Positions 30,401 to 40,383 of a DNA stretch of 64,000 bases are shown here, one piece after another. The stretch's first letter is position 1. The number at the start of each line of letters is the position of its first letter. This stretch comes from Aricia agestis (taxonomy: Eukaryota; Arthropoda; Insecta; Lepidoptera; Lycaenidae). The notes beneath the pieces were generated by a model that saw only the letters and a program-made list of their open reading frames with translations, had not been told where the DNA came from and made no database searches. The stretch spans positions 5,865,501 to 5,929,500 of the forward strand of contig NC_056410.1 in NCBI RefSeq assembly GCF_905147365.1, in the 5' to 3' direction. The translations under genes and the position numbers were made by a program.

Positions 30401-31702
30401 ACCTATTAATACATCTGAAGTCATTTCGTAGTCAGATAAAATATAAAAATCTATCTCTACATTAATGTCATTAATGACGCATATAGTAGTTAGCTTATTA
30501 GTCGAAACTACAGGAAAAGGACCTATTCCTCGTAAATAATTAACTACTTGAACTCTCTTTCCAGGTAGCCTGTTTGCAATAGATTCGCACATAACAGAGC
30601 AGTCCGCACCGCTATCGAACACCGCATCAATAACTATATCACCTACTCGCATACGCATCGTGTTTAATTTTGGTTTATTTATTACAACTGAATTTACATT
30701 TGAAGTAATTTGTTTTTCCCGACGGTAACAAGTATCAAAAGTATGACCGGCCTTTGAACAAAAAGAACAGATCTTAGACGTATTAGGTTTTTGGAGTGAT
30801 ATTCCAGAAGAACTAGGGTTATTTGGAACAGGCTGTTTGTCAAGTATTGTGGAGTTATTTTTACCACGACAATCGCGAGAAAAATGCCCGGGCTTCTTAC
30901 AGAAGTTACAATTAGAAATATTCCGATTATCTAAAGAGTATTTAAAACGCTTAGCAAGTGGTTGGTTCACGTTAGCGTGATTAGGTCTCTTAGATGTACG
31001 AATAGAAGAGGCAACAGATATTAATTCAGGCACTGAAGTGGCTCTGGCATTCATAAGCTCAATCCGAAGACGTTCATCGCTAATGGTTCCAATAACTGCT
31101 TCTACTGCATCATTATCGTTAAGTTTATCCTTCGTCACTCGTCTCCACAAAATCCAAGATCGTGATAAAAACTCTGCAATGTCTTTAGTGTGGTCATATT
31201 CATGCTCCCTAAATCGCAAGACGTCCTTTGAATAACGACTTTCGGGTTCAAATGTAGTAATAATATTTTGTCGCAACTCATCCCATGTAGAAGTTGTAAC
31301 GAGCCAATTATCAGCCCACATTTTAGCTCGTCCCTTTAATAAGCTAGTCACCTTCATACGAATATCATAATCACTAAGCTCATAGTTATTTTTAGCCGAA
31401 GTGATATGGTCACACCATTCTCGCACTCCAACGTTACCATCTGGATCATATGAAGGCAAGAACACATCGGTAATTTTTACTTTTTCGCGCTGTTTCGTCA
31501 AGCGTTCGCTCATATTTTGCATCATTGTCATCATATGTAAATAGAACTCAGGAGGTACGTTACCGCACTGCAGCTGCTGTGAAGCTGCCATATTAACACA
31601 GGCATTTGGTCCATGATCAGCATCTACATCTGCAGTATCTGGTCCAGGTATAGTACATGGCAGCTCACTTGGTTCCGTTTCAGTCCGATTTTCTGCTTCC
31701 AT
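27464..31702 (-). CDS. gag-pol: Gag-Pol polyprotein, Ty3/gypsy family 1, copy A
   Basis: Single frame of 1412 codons from the first ATG (31702); the frame is open for 26 more codons upstream but without an ATG. Numbering from that open-frame start: Gag with two CCHC knuckles at about 291-304 (CNFCKKPGHFSRDC) and 338-351 (CSFCSKAGHTFDTC). Aspartic protease at 389 (DSGADCSV). RT with catalytic YIDD at 709. RNase H Asp at 858 (FTDASSLGFGAIL). Integrase zinc domain HPGWEK...CIICR, then Asp 1119 (HMDITGKL), Asp 1177 and Glu 1212 (RANGQVERV). The C-terminus holds Gln/Pro/Gly/Ser repeats (DDQQAGPSGSLP and variants). Gag and Pol share one frame with no shift or stop. All catalytic residues are present, so this copy looks functional. 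It makes the capsid and enzymes for retrotransposition; no envelope. Confidence 0.95.
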   Translation of the reverse strand: MEAENRTETEPSELPCTIPGPDTADVDADHGPNACVNMAASQQLQCGNVPPEFYLHMMTMMQNMSERLTKQREKVKITDVFLPSYDPDGNVGVREWCDHITSAKNNYELSDYDIRMKVTSLLKGRAKMWADNWLVTTSTWDELRQNIITTFEPESRYSKDVLRFREHEYDHTKDIAEFLSRSWILWRRVTKDKLNDNDAVEAVIGTISDERLRIELMNARATSVPELISVASSIRTSKRPNHANVNQPLAKRFKYSLDNRNISNCNFCKKPGHFSRDCRGKNNSTILDKQPVPNNPSSSGISLQKPNTSKICSFCSKAGHTFDTCYRREKQITSNVNSVVINKPKLNTMRMRVGDIVIDAVFDSGADCSVMCESIANRLPGKRVQVVNYLRGIGPFPVVSTNKLTTICVINDINVEIDFYILSDYEMTSDVLIGANLLNSTGLSVIVTENSASLCFQPRVMHIQSSTGLFDNINHDLVNELEINQLLTLLNKYSSIFTRGFPQSRVNTGKLEIRLKNPNKFVERRPYRLSPVEREKVKEIVKELIDNDIVQESKSPYSSPIILVKKKNGDDRMCVDYRELNSNTVRDHYPLPLIADQIDQLTGGQYYTSLDMASGFHQIPIADESIEKTAFVTPDGLFEYKTMPFGLCNAPAVYQRCINRALGPLLNPGSADKVHNDSVAQVYIDDVISKCRDFSSGLVYLEKIFIALRESGFSVNIDKCLFFKRSIEYLGNVIENGQVRPSPKKVEALLKAPVPTNVKQIRQFNGLAGYFRRFIPDFARTMVPLYQLTKQGAQWQWNHVHEEARQKIIHHLTSAPVLTIFQEGKPIELFTDASSLGFGAILVQIINGRQHVIAYFSMRTTDIESRYHSYELETLAVVRAIKHFRHFLYGRQFKVITDCNALKASKHKKDLLPRIHRWWSYLQNFEFDIEYRKGERMQHADYLSRNPDPLTVNVLTKNLDWINIEQRRDHQLRPIIDKLHNGEEVPGYHLEDNVLKFEKQDTILGSQKLIVVPKSFQWSLINTFHTALKHPGWEKTLHKIKGTYYFDKMSTIVRDFVDNCIICRTSKQTSGVTQVQLHPIAKPVVPFEVIHMDITGKLGGSNEHEYVVVTIDAFTKYVLLRHTNNKSHHSTLAALKQVVHLFGAPRQIIVDGGREFLGEFKSYCDMFNIEIHSIAPGVSRANGQVERVMATLKNGLIMIKNYETPNWHTALESLQLALNCTVHRTTGIAPLTLLTRRQNCVPPELLTLVNLDDAIINIEALEQHVQQKMMQVSAKDKARFDKGRAKIQRFQRGDFVLIKNNPRNQTALDLKFSVPYEVHRVLENDRYLVKKVIGHHGRPRKVAHDQLRRAPLPGGTNQATVSPFDDQQAGPSGSLPDDQQPGPSGSPPEHQQAGSVSPLDDHQARPEVNDEN

Positions 31703-31786
31703 CGCAATACCAAAATTCCTCAATATGAATAGGATGTCTGGTGTACCTGAAACATAAAATGAAAAGCACAGAAAGGACACGTAAGT

Positions 31787-31799
31787 ATCCCACTTCTGA
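31787..31799 (-). promoter_or_regulatory. tRNA-Leu primer binding site, copy A
   Basis: Sense TCAGAAGTGGGAT directly follows the 5' LTR. It is complementary to the acceptor arm of insect tRNA-Leu (…ATCCCACTTCTGA…, from memory), starting about 5 nt inside the CCA end. Confidence 0.6.
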
Positions 31800-32632
31800 T
31801 ATCGAAAATCAGAGAGGGCGTTACAAAAATAATAATAATTATTAATTCACTTATTATGAGATTTGAATGTTTAATTTCATCAAAGCTATTGATTTCTCAC
31901 TAAAAGCAATAGATTTCATTTATAAACAATAAAACAATTTCAAATCATTAAAAATACTAAAACTTAAAGAGCAAAAGAAATTAGAATTTAAAATTAAAAA
32001 GAAAACAAAGTGATAAAATCATTTTCATTTATTTAAACTGACATGGATTGTACTTACAATGTTTATTCACCGCAAATTCACAGTAGAATGAGCTCCACGC
32101 TCAGAACACGTCTTTTTATAAGCATCATCCCTACTTGTTTGCCCTACCACAAGTAATTACGTCACTCTTGAAAATCATGTTATAGAAACATTAAATAATT
32201 GTAAAATTAGTAAATAACGTTAAAATGAATTAGCTTATTTATTTTGTAATTTACCAAAATTCACATTAAATTATTACGAAGTAAATAAAACCGGAAGTAA
32301 TTAATTCACAACCAAAATACGTCGTAATTTTAGTGAGAATGTTTAAAGAAATTATTTAAAAGTTTGATTGGCATGGAAAACTAGTTTCAATTACATTAGA
32401 ATAATCCTATATTGGCCAACTATGAAATTGACATTAAATAATAATTTTAATAAATACCACGGAAGTTAAAATATCTTCCGGGCTTACAATAAATCATAAA
32501 ATGCATATCAATCGTTCTAATAACGACGTATTACACATTTTTAACAATAATTCATGATTATAATCACATTATAATAATTTTTCTAAACATAAAATAAAGA
32601 GTCCCAATCAGACAGGAACCTCCGCGGCGACA
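31800..32632 (-). repeat. 5' LTR with promoter, copy A
   Basis: 833 bp. TATAAAAA (plus coordinates 32113-32120), initiator TCATTC about 31 bp downstream, AATAAA and then GTAAGT follow in sense order. Confidence 0.93.
32084..32120 (-). promoter_or_regulatory. TATA box and initiator, copy A
   Basis: Sense TATAAAAAGACG then TCATTC 31 bp from the TATA start, the standard arthropod core promoter spacing. Start site is inferred, not measured. Confidence 0.6.
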
Positions 32633-33135
32633 TATACATACTATTATTTATTCCGGAACACGAAATTCAACAACCAACTTTCGTTGCAGTTTAATATGAT
32701 TTGTATGAAAATACACGTCAAGACTCAAGAGTCAAAACCCCGAAATATAAATATCGGGACGATCCGTACCCAAAACTTTTGTCATTAGATTTGGAGTTGG
32801 GACTTGGTATGTGCGTGACGAAGTTTATACATTTTTGAACTCCCTGATGTTTACCACCAACGTTGATTGACACAATATAATTCTAATATGACGTAACTCA
32901 CACAAGCCTACAAGGCTAATTTGACGTGAAGGCTGAAGCCAAATTAGAAAGCCGCCATGTTGTAAAATGTCAGTTGAGCGGCAGTTTCCTATCAGTGTCA
33001 TTTAAGAATAATTTTGCGGAGGCCAAATAAGAATTATTATTTTTGTTATAATTTTGAGTCACTTGCTGTTTAGTATTCCACATCCCCATAATAATGATAT
33101 CATCATCTACGGGCCAAAACATCCTTACAAATCTA
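32633..33135. other. intergenic DNA, nothing recognised
   Basis: No supported gene. A 76-codon minus frame (32970-33200) runs into the MITE and is not convincing. Confidence 0.4.
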
Positions 33136-33290
33136 CAGGATGTAACAAAACTAAGTGATAATACTTTAGGGTGTGTATGTGTTCCTTGTAGAGAGTTCAC
33201 TGTGAAAGTGGCAGCGCTGAAAGACCAAGTTTTTTCACTTTTTTATGGGGAAACTCGAGACTCGCGCGCTTGCCCAAAAGAAAAAGTTAT
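33136..33290 (+). mobile_element. half copy of CAGGGTGTAACA MITE, copy 4
   Basis: Left end CAGGATGTAACAAAACTAAG after TA and the inner GTTCACTGTGAAAGTGGCAG are present. The mirror arm is missing; sequence changes to the ACCGACTTCC repeat (inverted) at about 33290. Confidence 0.65.
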
Positions 33291-33370
33291 GGTTGAACAG
33301 ACAAAAAATGTTATAAGTATATTAGACGAACCTATTATTATAACCTCCTCCTTTTTGGAAATCGGTTAAA
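33291..33370 (-). repeat. ACCGACTTCC repeat end, inverted
   Basis: ATAACCTCCTCCTTTTTGGA then AATCGGTTAAAA is the complement of the repeat start at 1619 and 15101. Confidence 0.55.
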
Positions 33371-33572
33371 AGGTTGAGATGAGGCATAAATAAATATACT
33401 TAGATTTATTTTGACATGATTTTTTTATCTGAATATAAAAGAATGTTCCTCTTACCCTAATTATCCATATAGAAAAACAGTAAAAAGTGAAGAAATTATA
33501 AAATTCTTTTTTTAATTACAATCAAGGACTAAGTTTTAGATTTATATACCTTAACTTAAGATTTAATGCTCG

Positions 33573-33935
33573 TCTATAATATAAAAATGAGTCGCTGAAT
33601 GTGTTGCTAAGCGCAAAACTCGAGAACGGTTGGACCGATTTCGCTAATTCTTTTTTTTAAATATTCCTTGAAGTACGAGGATGGTTCTTATGGAGAGAAA
33701 AATTCAAAAAAAATTAATTTCCTGAAAAAGTCTAAAAACAACACTTTTCTATACTCCCATGCAAAAGATTTGTGATAATACTTAAAAGTCAAATATATAA
33801 AAATGGATTTTCAATTATGTCAGTAACGCTATAACTCGAAAACGGCTGAACGGGTTGGGCTAATTTTAGTCTTAAAATATTCGTAGAAGTCCAGGGAAGG
33901 TTTTAAAGTGACACGAACTTCACCGGGACAGCTAG
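33573..33935 (+). mobile_element. non-autonomous Helitron, AAAATGAGTCGCTGAATGTG type
   Basis: Begins TCTATAATATAAAAATGAGT and ends GAACTTCACCGGGACAGCTAG before T. The body repeats the motif AACTCGA(G/A)AACGG(T/C)TG twice (about 33625 and 33833), suggesting an internal duplication. No ORF. Confidence 0.6.
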
Positions 33936-34391
33936 TTTCTTATAAATCAGGGTACCTAGTCAATACAAACTAAACTTGAAGGAAGTCTGTACGAACTGTC
34001 CATATTAGGAAAAGTCCAAAACCTTTTCATTTTGCTCTTTTCTAAATCCCTACGTTCCCATGGGATTTCTATTCAGAAATACAATAATATTATTTGCTAT
34101 TTTCATCGTAATGCAAGGGTTTCCACAGGATACGAATTTACAGAACACAAAAGAAAAGGTTTCATTCACAACATTAAAACGAAAAATGAGCAACCGCAGA
34201 ATTTCGCCTTTTTTCGCTAAGCTTGAAAAACATCGAAGGGAGGAAAGGAAGGCTTTTTGACTCTTTACGTATACATAATACAATGTTGATAACTCCATCC
34301 TTTCTTAAATTGTTGACAAGGTAAGTAAATAAAACAATAAAACAGAAACCTGTTACTCGATTACTCGTCAGTTGCTACAAATCTTTTTATT
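33936..34391. other. intergenic DNA, nothing recognised
   Basis: Overlapping short frames at 34032-34298 on both strands lack domains. Confidence 0.35.
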
Positions 34392-34639
34392 CAGTGTGTA
34401 ACAAAATAATACTTCAGTGTGTGTACGTGCTCCTTGTAGATAGTTCACTTTGAAAGTAGCAGCGCTGAAAGACGATTTTTTTTCACTTTTGTATGGGCAA
34501 GGGCCCGAGCGTCACGAGCTTCCCCATACAAAAGTGAAAAAAAAATTTGGTCTTTCAGCGCTGCTACTTTCACAGTGAACTCTCTACAAGGAACATGTAC
34601 ACATCCTAAAGTATTATCACTTATTTTTGTTACACACTG
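34392..34639. mobile_element. palindromic MITE, CAGGGTGTAACA family, copy 5
   Basis: CAGTGTGTAACAAAATAATA at the left and TTTTTGTTACACACTG at the right, with long inner inverted arms (GAAAGTAGCAGCGCTGAAAG and complement). TA follows the right end; the left flank is TT, a likely later change. Confidence 0.75.
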
Positions 34640-34647
34640 TATACCTA

Positions 34648-34820
34648 ATATTCATATAATAAGTACCGACTTCAAAGTAATGAAGACTGTAGTATGTACA
34701 GAAATAGTTGAGATTTAGACGAATTCTGAAAAAGGCACTATTATAGAGTAAGAGTTATTTAATACTTTTTAGTTCATATTATTATTGTTTTTACCTTGGA
34801 AGTCGGTTTTAATTTTTTGT
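34648..34820. repeat. ACCGACTTC-bounded repeat
   Basis: TACCGACTTCAAAGTAATGA at the left and TTGGAAGTCGGTTTTA at the right are inverted ends around 140 bp of A/T-rich DNA. Confidence 0.4.
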
Positions 34821-34959
34821 TAAAAATAATAATTTCACACTTTTTAGTTATCTACAAGATAAGGCTTTATGCGTAAATAACCACTATGAAAGTTAACTAT
34901 TCACATTATGTTACTGTAAGTGAAATTGTGGTAATTGCTTGCAGTTATCTAAACGATGC

Positions 34960-35758
34960 TGCAATTTAAACACATTTATCTTTAAAGGTTCAGGAGTTCT
35001 GTTCAGTGCCTTTGGACCAAGAGACACCTTTCTTTTATTCGTAACATAATATGTTTAAGTTACTAGAAACAACATTTTAACCACTATGAGTCTTTTGATA
35101 AATTTCAAGGATTTCTCTCGATTGCTCATAGATCCCATCATCAGCTCACCATTTTTGTAATTATTATACAAAATCAAGATTATATCCTATACAACAACAC
35201 AAGAATTTTGAAAATCGGTCCACAAACAGCGAAATAATCATCAAAAACATCTGCTTCGATGCAAAATATCACGAAAAGCATCAATAATTGGGTCATAATG
35301 TGATGACCCATGGCATAATTATGATTGTGATGATGATGATCAATTAAATTGATGGATTGGCTTATGCTTTCAGTTGTTTAAACAACGCCGAATTCCCCGA
35401 ATCTGTATCTATAAGGATTCAAAAGTTCTGTTGGGTACCTTCGAATCCAGGGTATAACCTTGTGCGAAATCTTACTTTTTGGTAGCATTTACCTCACATG
35501 CTTCAGAAAAAATCAAAATCACGTTTGTTATATGTTTCCATACAAATTTCAAGGAGTCCCCTCGATTCCTCCAGGATCTCATCATCAGATCACCACTTTT
35601 GTGAACATGGTACCAAATTCGAGTTAAACCCTATACAACACAAAAAGAATTTTGAAAATCGGATTACAAACGGCAGAGTTATCGTTGAACATACAAAAAA
35701 AAAAAAAAAGATACATACAGCCGAACGTATAACCTCCTCCTTTTTGGAAGTCGGTAAA
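34960..35758 (-). repeat. two inverted ACCGACTTCC repeat copies
   Basis: The right copy (about 35323-35758) ends with CCTCCTTTTTGGAAGTCGGT and contains GAATTTTGAAAATCGG and CTCATCATCAGATCACCACT, the complements of motifs in the 15095 copy. The left copy (about 34960-35290) is a more decayed version of the same (GAATTTTGAAAATCGGTCCA). No coding potential. Confidence 0.5.
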
Positions 35759-36229
35759 AATAAACTAAACTACCGACTAATATTGATTTATAATAAAATC
35801 TTGAACGAGCTTACAAAAAGTGGATTGTGATTAATCTATTTCAGATATTAAAATTCTATCCAAGCGACTGTATTACTAAGTGAGCGACTGGAAACACATA
35901 GCGGGCAACTTCAATATTAAAGACAGATTACATTTTTCTAAGTGAGGTTATACATTACGAGCTACTAAATAGTTCACTTTGAGCAAACTTTTGTGAGCTG
36001 CTTTATTAATGATTAATGGTTACTGATTTTCTATTTGAGGGAGGTTTCTATTTGAGGGTGTATATTTTATATTTTGATACGTTCTTTAATGAAAAGTACG
36101 GATTGTTAATTGCGCGCGAATTCGAATGGGGGCGGGCTGAAAAACAACTCAAACATGTTAAATATTTTCGTATGAGAAAATGATTTTGGTATTACGTATG
36201 TATGAGAATTTCGATGGCACCCGGCCTCT
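35759..36229. other. intergenic DNA, nothing recognised
   Basis: No supported gene or repeat. Confidence 0.4.
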
Positions 36230-36482
36230 TAACAGAAGGCCTACTTAACCAAGGTTACCGAAGCGGGGGGACGAGGGGGGCGCAGCCCCCCCAAAGGGGG
36301 GCTCGGGTGGTGCAGCCCCCCGCCCAAACAAAAACAAACACAATCCATAAAGTCCAAAAGTCAGTTAGGTTAGGTTAGAACTTAGACCACAACACAGAGG
36401 GAGCCGAGCGAGCGCAACGAGCGTGCTGCGGCAGCAGCCGGCGACCGTCATAAAACAAAAGGGGGGCTCGGGGGGCGCAGCT
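36230..36482. other. GC-rich island with G-runs and TTAGG units
   Basis: Stands out in the A/T-rich surroundings. Contains runs of 6-7 G and C (GCCCCCCCAAAGGGGGGCTC, a hairpin), GGGGGGACGAGGGGGGCGCA, and GTTAGGTTAGGTTAG at about 36363-36377, which is the insect telomere unit TTAGG in short form. A minus frame of 75 codons (36365-36592) covers part of it, without a known domain. Probably a dispersed repeat. Confidence 0.5.
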
Positions 36483-36736
36483 TCGGAAAGTTTTTTATTA
36501 CTATCAAACAAAAAATTTGCTTGATAGTAATAAAAAAAATGTTTTAGGGATCCCTGCTTAATAGTGTTTTTTTTGGATTTATGGTAACTCAAATAAATAA
36601 TTTATAAGTTGCTGTTTTGTTAATTTCTCGTCACTCACAGTCAGTCGCTCAAATAAATAGTAATTATATCAGCAGGCGTAGCATGGTCACCATAGAAACG
36701 GTTTTTTTCTACGGAAGAATAGACAAAGTGCCAGTA

Positions 36737-36867
36737 ATGCCCGGGCCGCACCTGCGTAGTGCTTCGTGCTTAAAACGATACCATTTGGACGATCTGCGTG
36801 TATCGTCCAATGGTATCGTCTCATAGCACGAAGCTTCGTACGATAGACGCATGTGCGGCCGCGGCAT
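36737..36867. mobile_element. GC-rich foldback element
   Basis: ATGCCCGGGCCGCACCTGCG at the left mirrors CGCATGTGCGGCCGCGGCAT at the right; inner arms GATACCATTTGGACGAT / ATCGTCCAATGGTATC pair around a CTGCGTGT loop. Direct repeats GACAAAGTGMCAGTA flank it (about 36722 and 36876). Open frames in several phases here come from the symmetry. Confidence 0.6.
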
Positions 36868-36884
36868 AAGACAAGACAAAGTGA

Positions 36885-36962
36885 CAGTAGACAATGGTAA
36901 TCCGTCATTTTGTCGATAAAATCTGTCAGTATGTCGATTCTTTCCCATGTCTACTGTTGTTA
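36885..36962. repeat. small inverted repeat next to the foldback
   Basis: ACAGTAGACAATGG at the left and CCCATGTCTACTGT at the right are inverted copies about 50 bp apart. Confidence 0.4.
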
Positions 36963-37970
36963 TGCTAGCCCTGGTGATCAGTAGCTCCAGCCCTACGATG
37001 ATACCTAGAAACATTGTTTTACGTGGACTGCCAAATCATTCCCATCATTTTATTCATCATTATCATTTTATTAAATTATTATAAGGTAAATTATATGAAT
37101 TTGGATAGTGATAGACGTTTAATTATTATTAGTATTATTACAAACATGAAAATATTATGTTAAAACTACGGTGAAAACGCTTTTACCAGATGGATAAAAT
37201 ATTTTAAGTTCTTGTTCAGTAAAAACCTGCGCCCAAAGTTCTGATCTCTGAAACCCATGTCATATTATTTTACGTACCCTTTTGTTTTGTTGGCGCACCG
37301 CGCAAACTAAGATGATTTATTGAAAGGGAAGTTAACAGCTATGAAAGTTTCTATAAAAGTAATCTTCAAAAGAAAGGTTTCCTTTATTATAATACCACTA
37401 GTGTTATTATTTTATTTAAATTACGTTGGCCTATAAGTACTAACATGCTAAACCATTATATTTCTAATGTTAAATCAAGAAGCACTCGATTACTTAATAC
37501 AATATCAAAATATAAAATCCTCTCGCACACCAAAAAAGGTACCAAAGAAACGGCAAACGAAAAGATAATTTCCAATTCTTGAGTGTAAAAAGATTTTCCG
37601 TGTAAATCGAATCCTATATATACTCGCTCGACCGCAAAAACGAAAAAATGGCGTCGAATCTCGTACAGATAAAAAATGACACGGGCTGAAATTAATTTCA
37701 TACGAATCGGATTGGACAATATTTCTACGTGGACGTCATATTGATGTTCCGCTCGCGTGTGAACGGATTACGTAGAACGGATTAAAGCAATGCTTGTGAC
37801 TTTTTTAACAATGAATTTGATTTTATAATGGAATACGAGTATAATAAGTAAAAAAGCTAAGCGACGATTCAAATACCCGCGATTATAGGCTACATTTCCA
37901 AGTATGTTATGAATATGATATTATGAATATATAATAACTTCATTCATTTAAATTATTTACCGCGACAAAC
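36963..37970. other. AT-rich intergenic DNA, nothing recognised
   Basis: The 87-codon minus frame at 37456-37719 has no domain that I recognise. Confidence 0.4.
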
Positions 37971-38502
37971 AAAAAACCGGCCAACTGCGTGTCGGGCCAC
38001 GCGCAATATAGGGATCAGTAGTACCGCTAGTTTTTGATTATTTTTGTATGGTCAATGAATTTACCTATAATTCAGGTCAATTAATGTATTTATAACGTGT
38101 TTTACACTACTAACAGTTTAACAACATCATCTTAGTTACGTTGAAAGAAATTTGAACGAAAAGTTTCTTTATACTTCGCCGAATTTTTTAGTTGATCGAC
38201 TATTTCTCAATAGTCAATAACTTATGAAGTATTCTTAGCCGCGATAGTTTTCCTTTTAAATTCAGCATATTTCCTACTACTGTGAATTTTTTCACATTTC
38301 CGGAAGCAACCGTTCAGCTAGTAGAAGGGGGTGGGGGGGGAGGGGGGGGCACTAGACTAACGATTTTTTCCACCTTGAAACTTCATATTTCACAAATCGA
38401 TCCCTAAATCGGAAAATGATCTTTGAATACTCGCTTTGTAGGTCCTATAGTCTTTGAGCAAAACCGCGGACAGACCGAAACTATAAGGGCGGAACCCTAA
38501 AA
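37971..38502 (-). repeat. GGGTTCCGTA...GGCCG repeat, copy 2
   Basis: Starts (plus strand) AAAAAACCGGCCAACTGCGT and ends GCGGAACCCTAA. It includes a G run (GGGGGTGGGGGGGGAGGGGG, about 38329-38347) whose C-run counterpart is at 56137 in copy 3. Confidence 0.65.
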
Positions 38503-39061
38503 ATGCCTTTTCTTTGTTTGTATTTCCGTAGTCCGACAGTATACATCTTGTGATTCATAACATAGACATAATATTAATAAAGTTAGGTTATATTACTTGA
38601 ACTAAGAGCTTTAGAAACTTGGTCCAAATTCAAAACGCGGACCGCGAAATCCCGCGGGGTCCTTATACCATCGTTAAAGGCAATTTAGGAGTAAATTAGT
38701 AATTTGGTCCAAGAATCCCGTACGTTCGAATATTCATGGAAGATGGAGCCTGGCCGAGGCTTCATAACTCGCCTAAAGCTTCCGACTACACTCAATTACC
38801 GAAGCCTCGCGTCGGGTCGAGTCGTAGTGTGAGCGGACGGACAATAGAAAACATATTATAATATTATGTATTTTGACAAAGTATTTTGACAAAATATATA
38901 ATACAATAATATTATTATCTATGGACGCTTCACACCACGTCAGTCCGGCCCCGTGGTAAGTACCTGAAGGACTTGTGTTACGGGTACCAGACAACGGAAA
39001 TATATTTAATACTAATTTTATACTATACATAATAAATATTTAAGATTTTTATTATAATATA
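38503..39061. other. intergenic DNA, nothing recognised
   Basis: AT-rich, ends in TATATA at the insertion site of copy B. Confidence 0.4.
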
Positions 39062-39894
39062 TATCGAAAATCAGAGAGGGCGTTACAAAAATAATAATAA
39101 TTATTAATTCACTTATTATGAGATTTGAATGTTTAATTTCATCAAAGCTATTGATTTCTCACTAAAAGCAATAGATTTCATTTATAAACAATAAAACAAT
39201 TTCAAATCATTAAAAATACTAAAACTTAAAGAGCAAAAGAAATTAGAATTTAAAATTAAAAAGAAAACAAAGTGATAAAATCATTTTCATTTATTTAAAC
39301 TGACATGGATTGTACTTACAATGTTTATTCACCGCAAATTCACAGTAGAATGAGCTCCACGCTCAGAACACGTCTTTTTATAAGCATCATCCCTACTTGT
39401 TTGCCCTACCACAAGTAATTACGTCACTCTTGAAAATCATGTTATAGAAACATTAAATAATTGTAAAATTAGTAAATAACGTTAAAATGAATTAGCTTAT
39501 TTATTTTGTAATTTACCAAAATTCACATTAAATTATTACGAAGTAAATAAAACCGGAAGTAATTAATTCACAACCAAAATACGTCGTAATTTTAGTGAGA
39601 ATGTTTAAAGAAATTATTTAAAAGTTTGATTGGCATGGAAAACTAGTTTCAATTACATTAGAATAATCCTATATTGGCCAACTATGAAATTGACATTAAA
39701 TAATAATTTTAATAAATACCACGGAAGTTAAAATATCTTCCGGGCTTACAATAAATCATAAAATGCATATCAATCGTTCTAATAACGACGTATTACACAT
39801 TTTTAACAATAATTCATGATTATAATCACATTATAATAATTTTTCTAAACATAAAATAAAGAGTCCCAATCAGACAGGAACCTCCGCGGCGACA
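39062..39894 (-). repeat. 3' LTR, copy B
   Basis: 833 bp, same sequence as the partner at 44720-45552 as far as I can read. Confidence 0.93.
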
Positions 39895-40383
39895 CGGCCA
39901 TACTGACATGCGATGCGTGCTCTGCATCGCTTCTGCCTTCTGTAATAGAGAAATATAAAATGTGAGGACCAGGTACTTCCACAGTACACACTAGCCTTTA
40001 TGATTCTTAAGTTATTATTTGTTGCATCAACTGTTCACTCCACGTGACTACAGAAGATTCGTTCTTAATATTTTTCGATTTTATTCTCATGTTTTTTTTT
40101 TTTCTTTTTCTTTAATAGGAAAATGGATAGGTGGGTGAAAGATCGATGCTGTTTAAAACAGGGGCTCTAAAGGATACAGAGATAGGTCGATGCTGTGCTC
40201 TAGGCGGTCTCGTACGCCGTGGTACACAGGGGACATTTACTTCTTTCAGGATGGAATATCATCAATGGCTTATTGGTCGGCTCCACACGCCAATAGCATC
40301 TTTTGTCTTAGCATATTTTAGAAGTTTTAAAACAATTTTAATGCTTTTTAAGTATCAACATAGAAGTTGCTCACCGTTAATAT
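39895..40383 (-). other. 3' untranslated region of copy B
   Basis: Same as in copy A apart from two extra bases in the T run; no envelope ORF. Confidence 0.7.

Larger units (their letters stand above)
26144..32632 (-). mobile_element. complete Ty3/gypsy LTR retrotransposon, family 1, copy A
   Basis: 6489 bp on the minus strand: 833-bp LTRs at both ends, a tRNA-Leu-like primer site, and one open gag-pol frame. Flanked by TATA on both sides (26140-26143, 32633-32636). Length equals copy C and is 2 bp shorter than copy B, the difference being a T run (10 versus 12) at about 27173. Ends are TGTCGCC...TTCGATA in sense; because TATA abuts the right end, the LTR/flank limit is uncertain by a few bases. 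No envelope gene. Confidence 0.95.
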
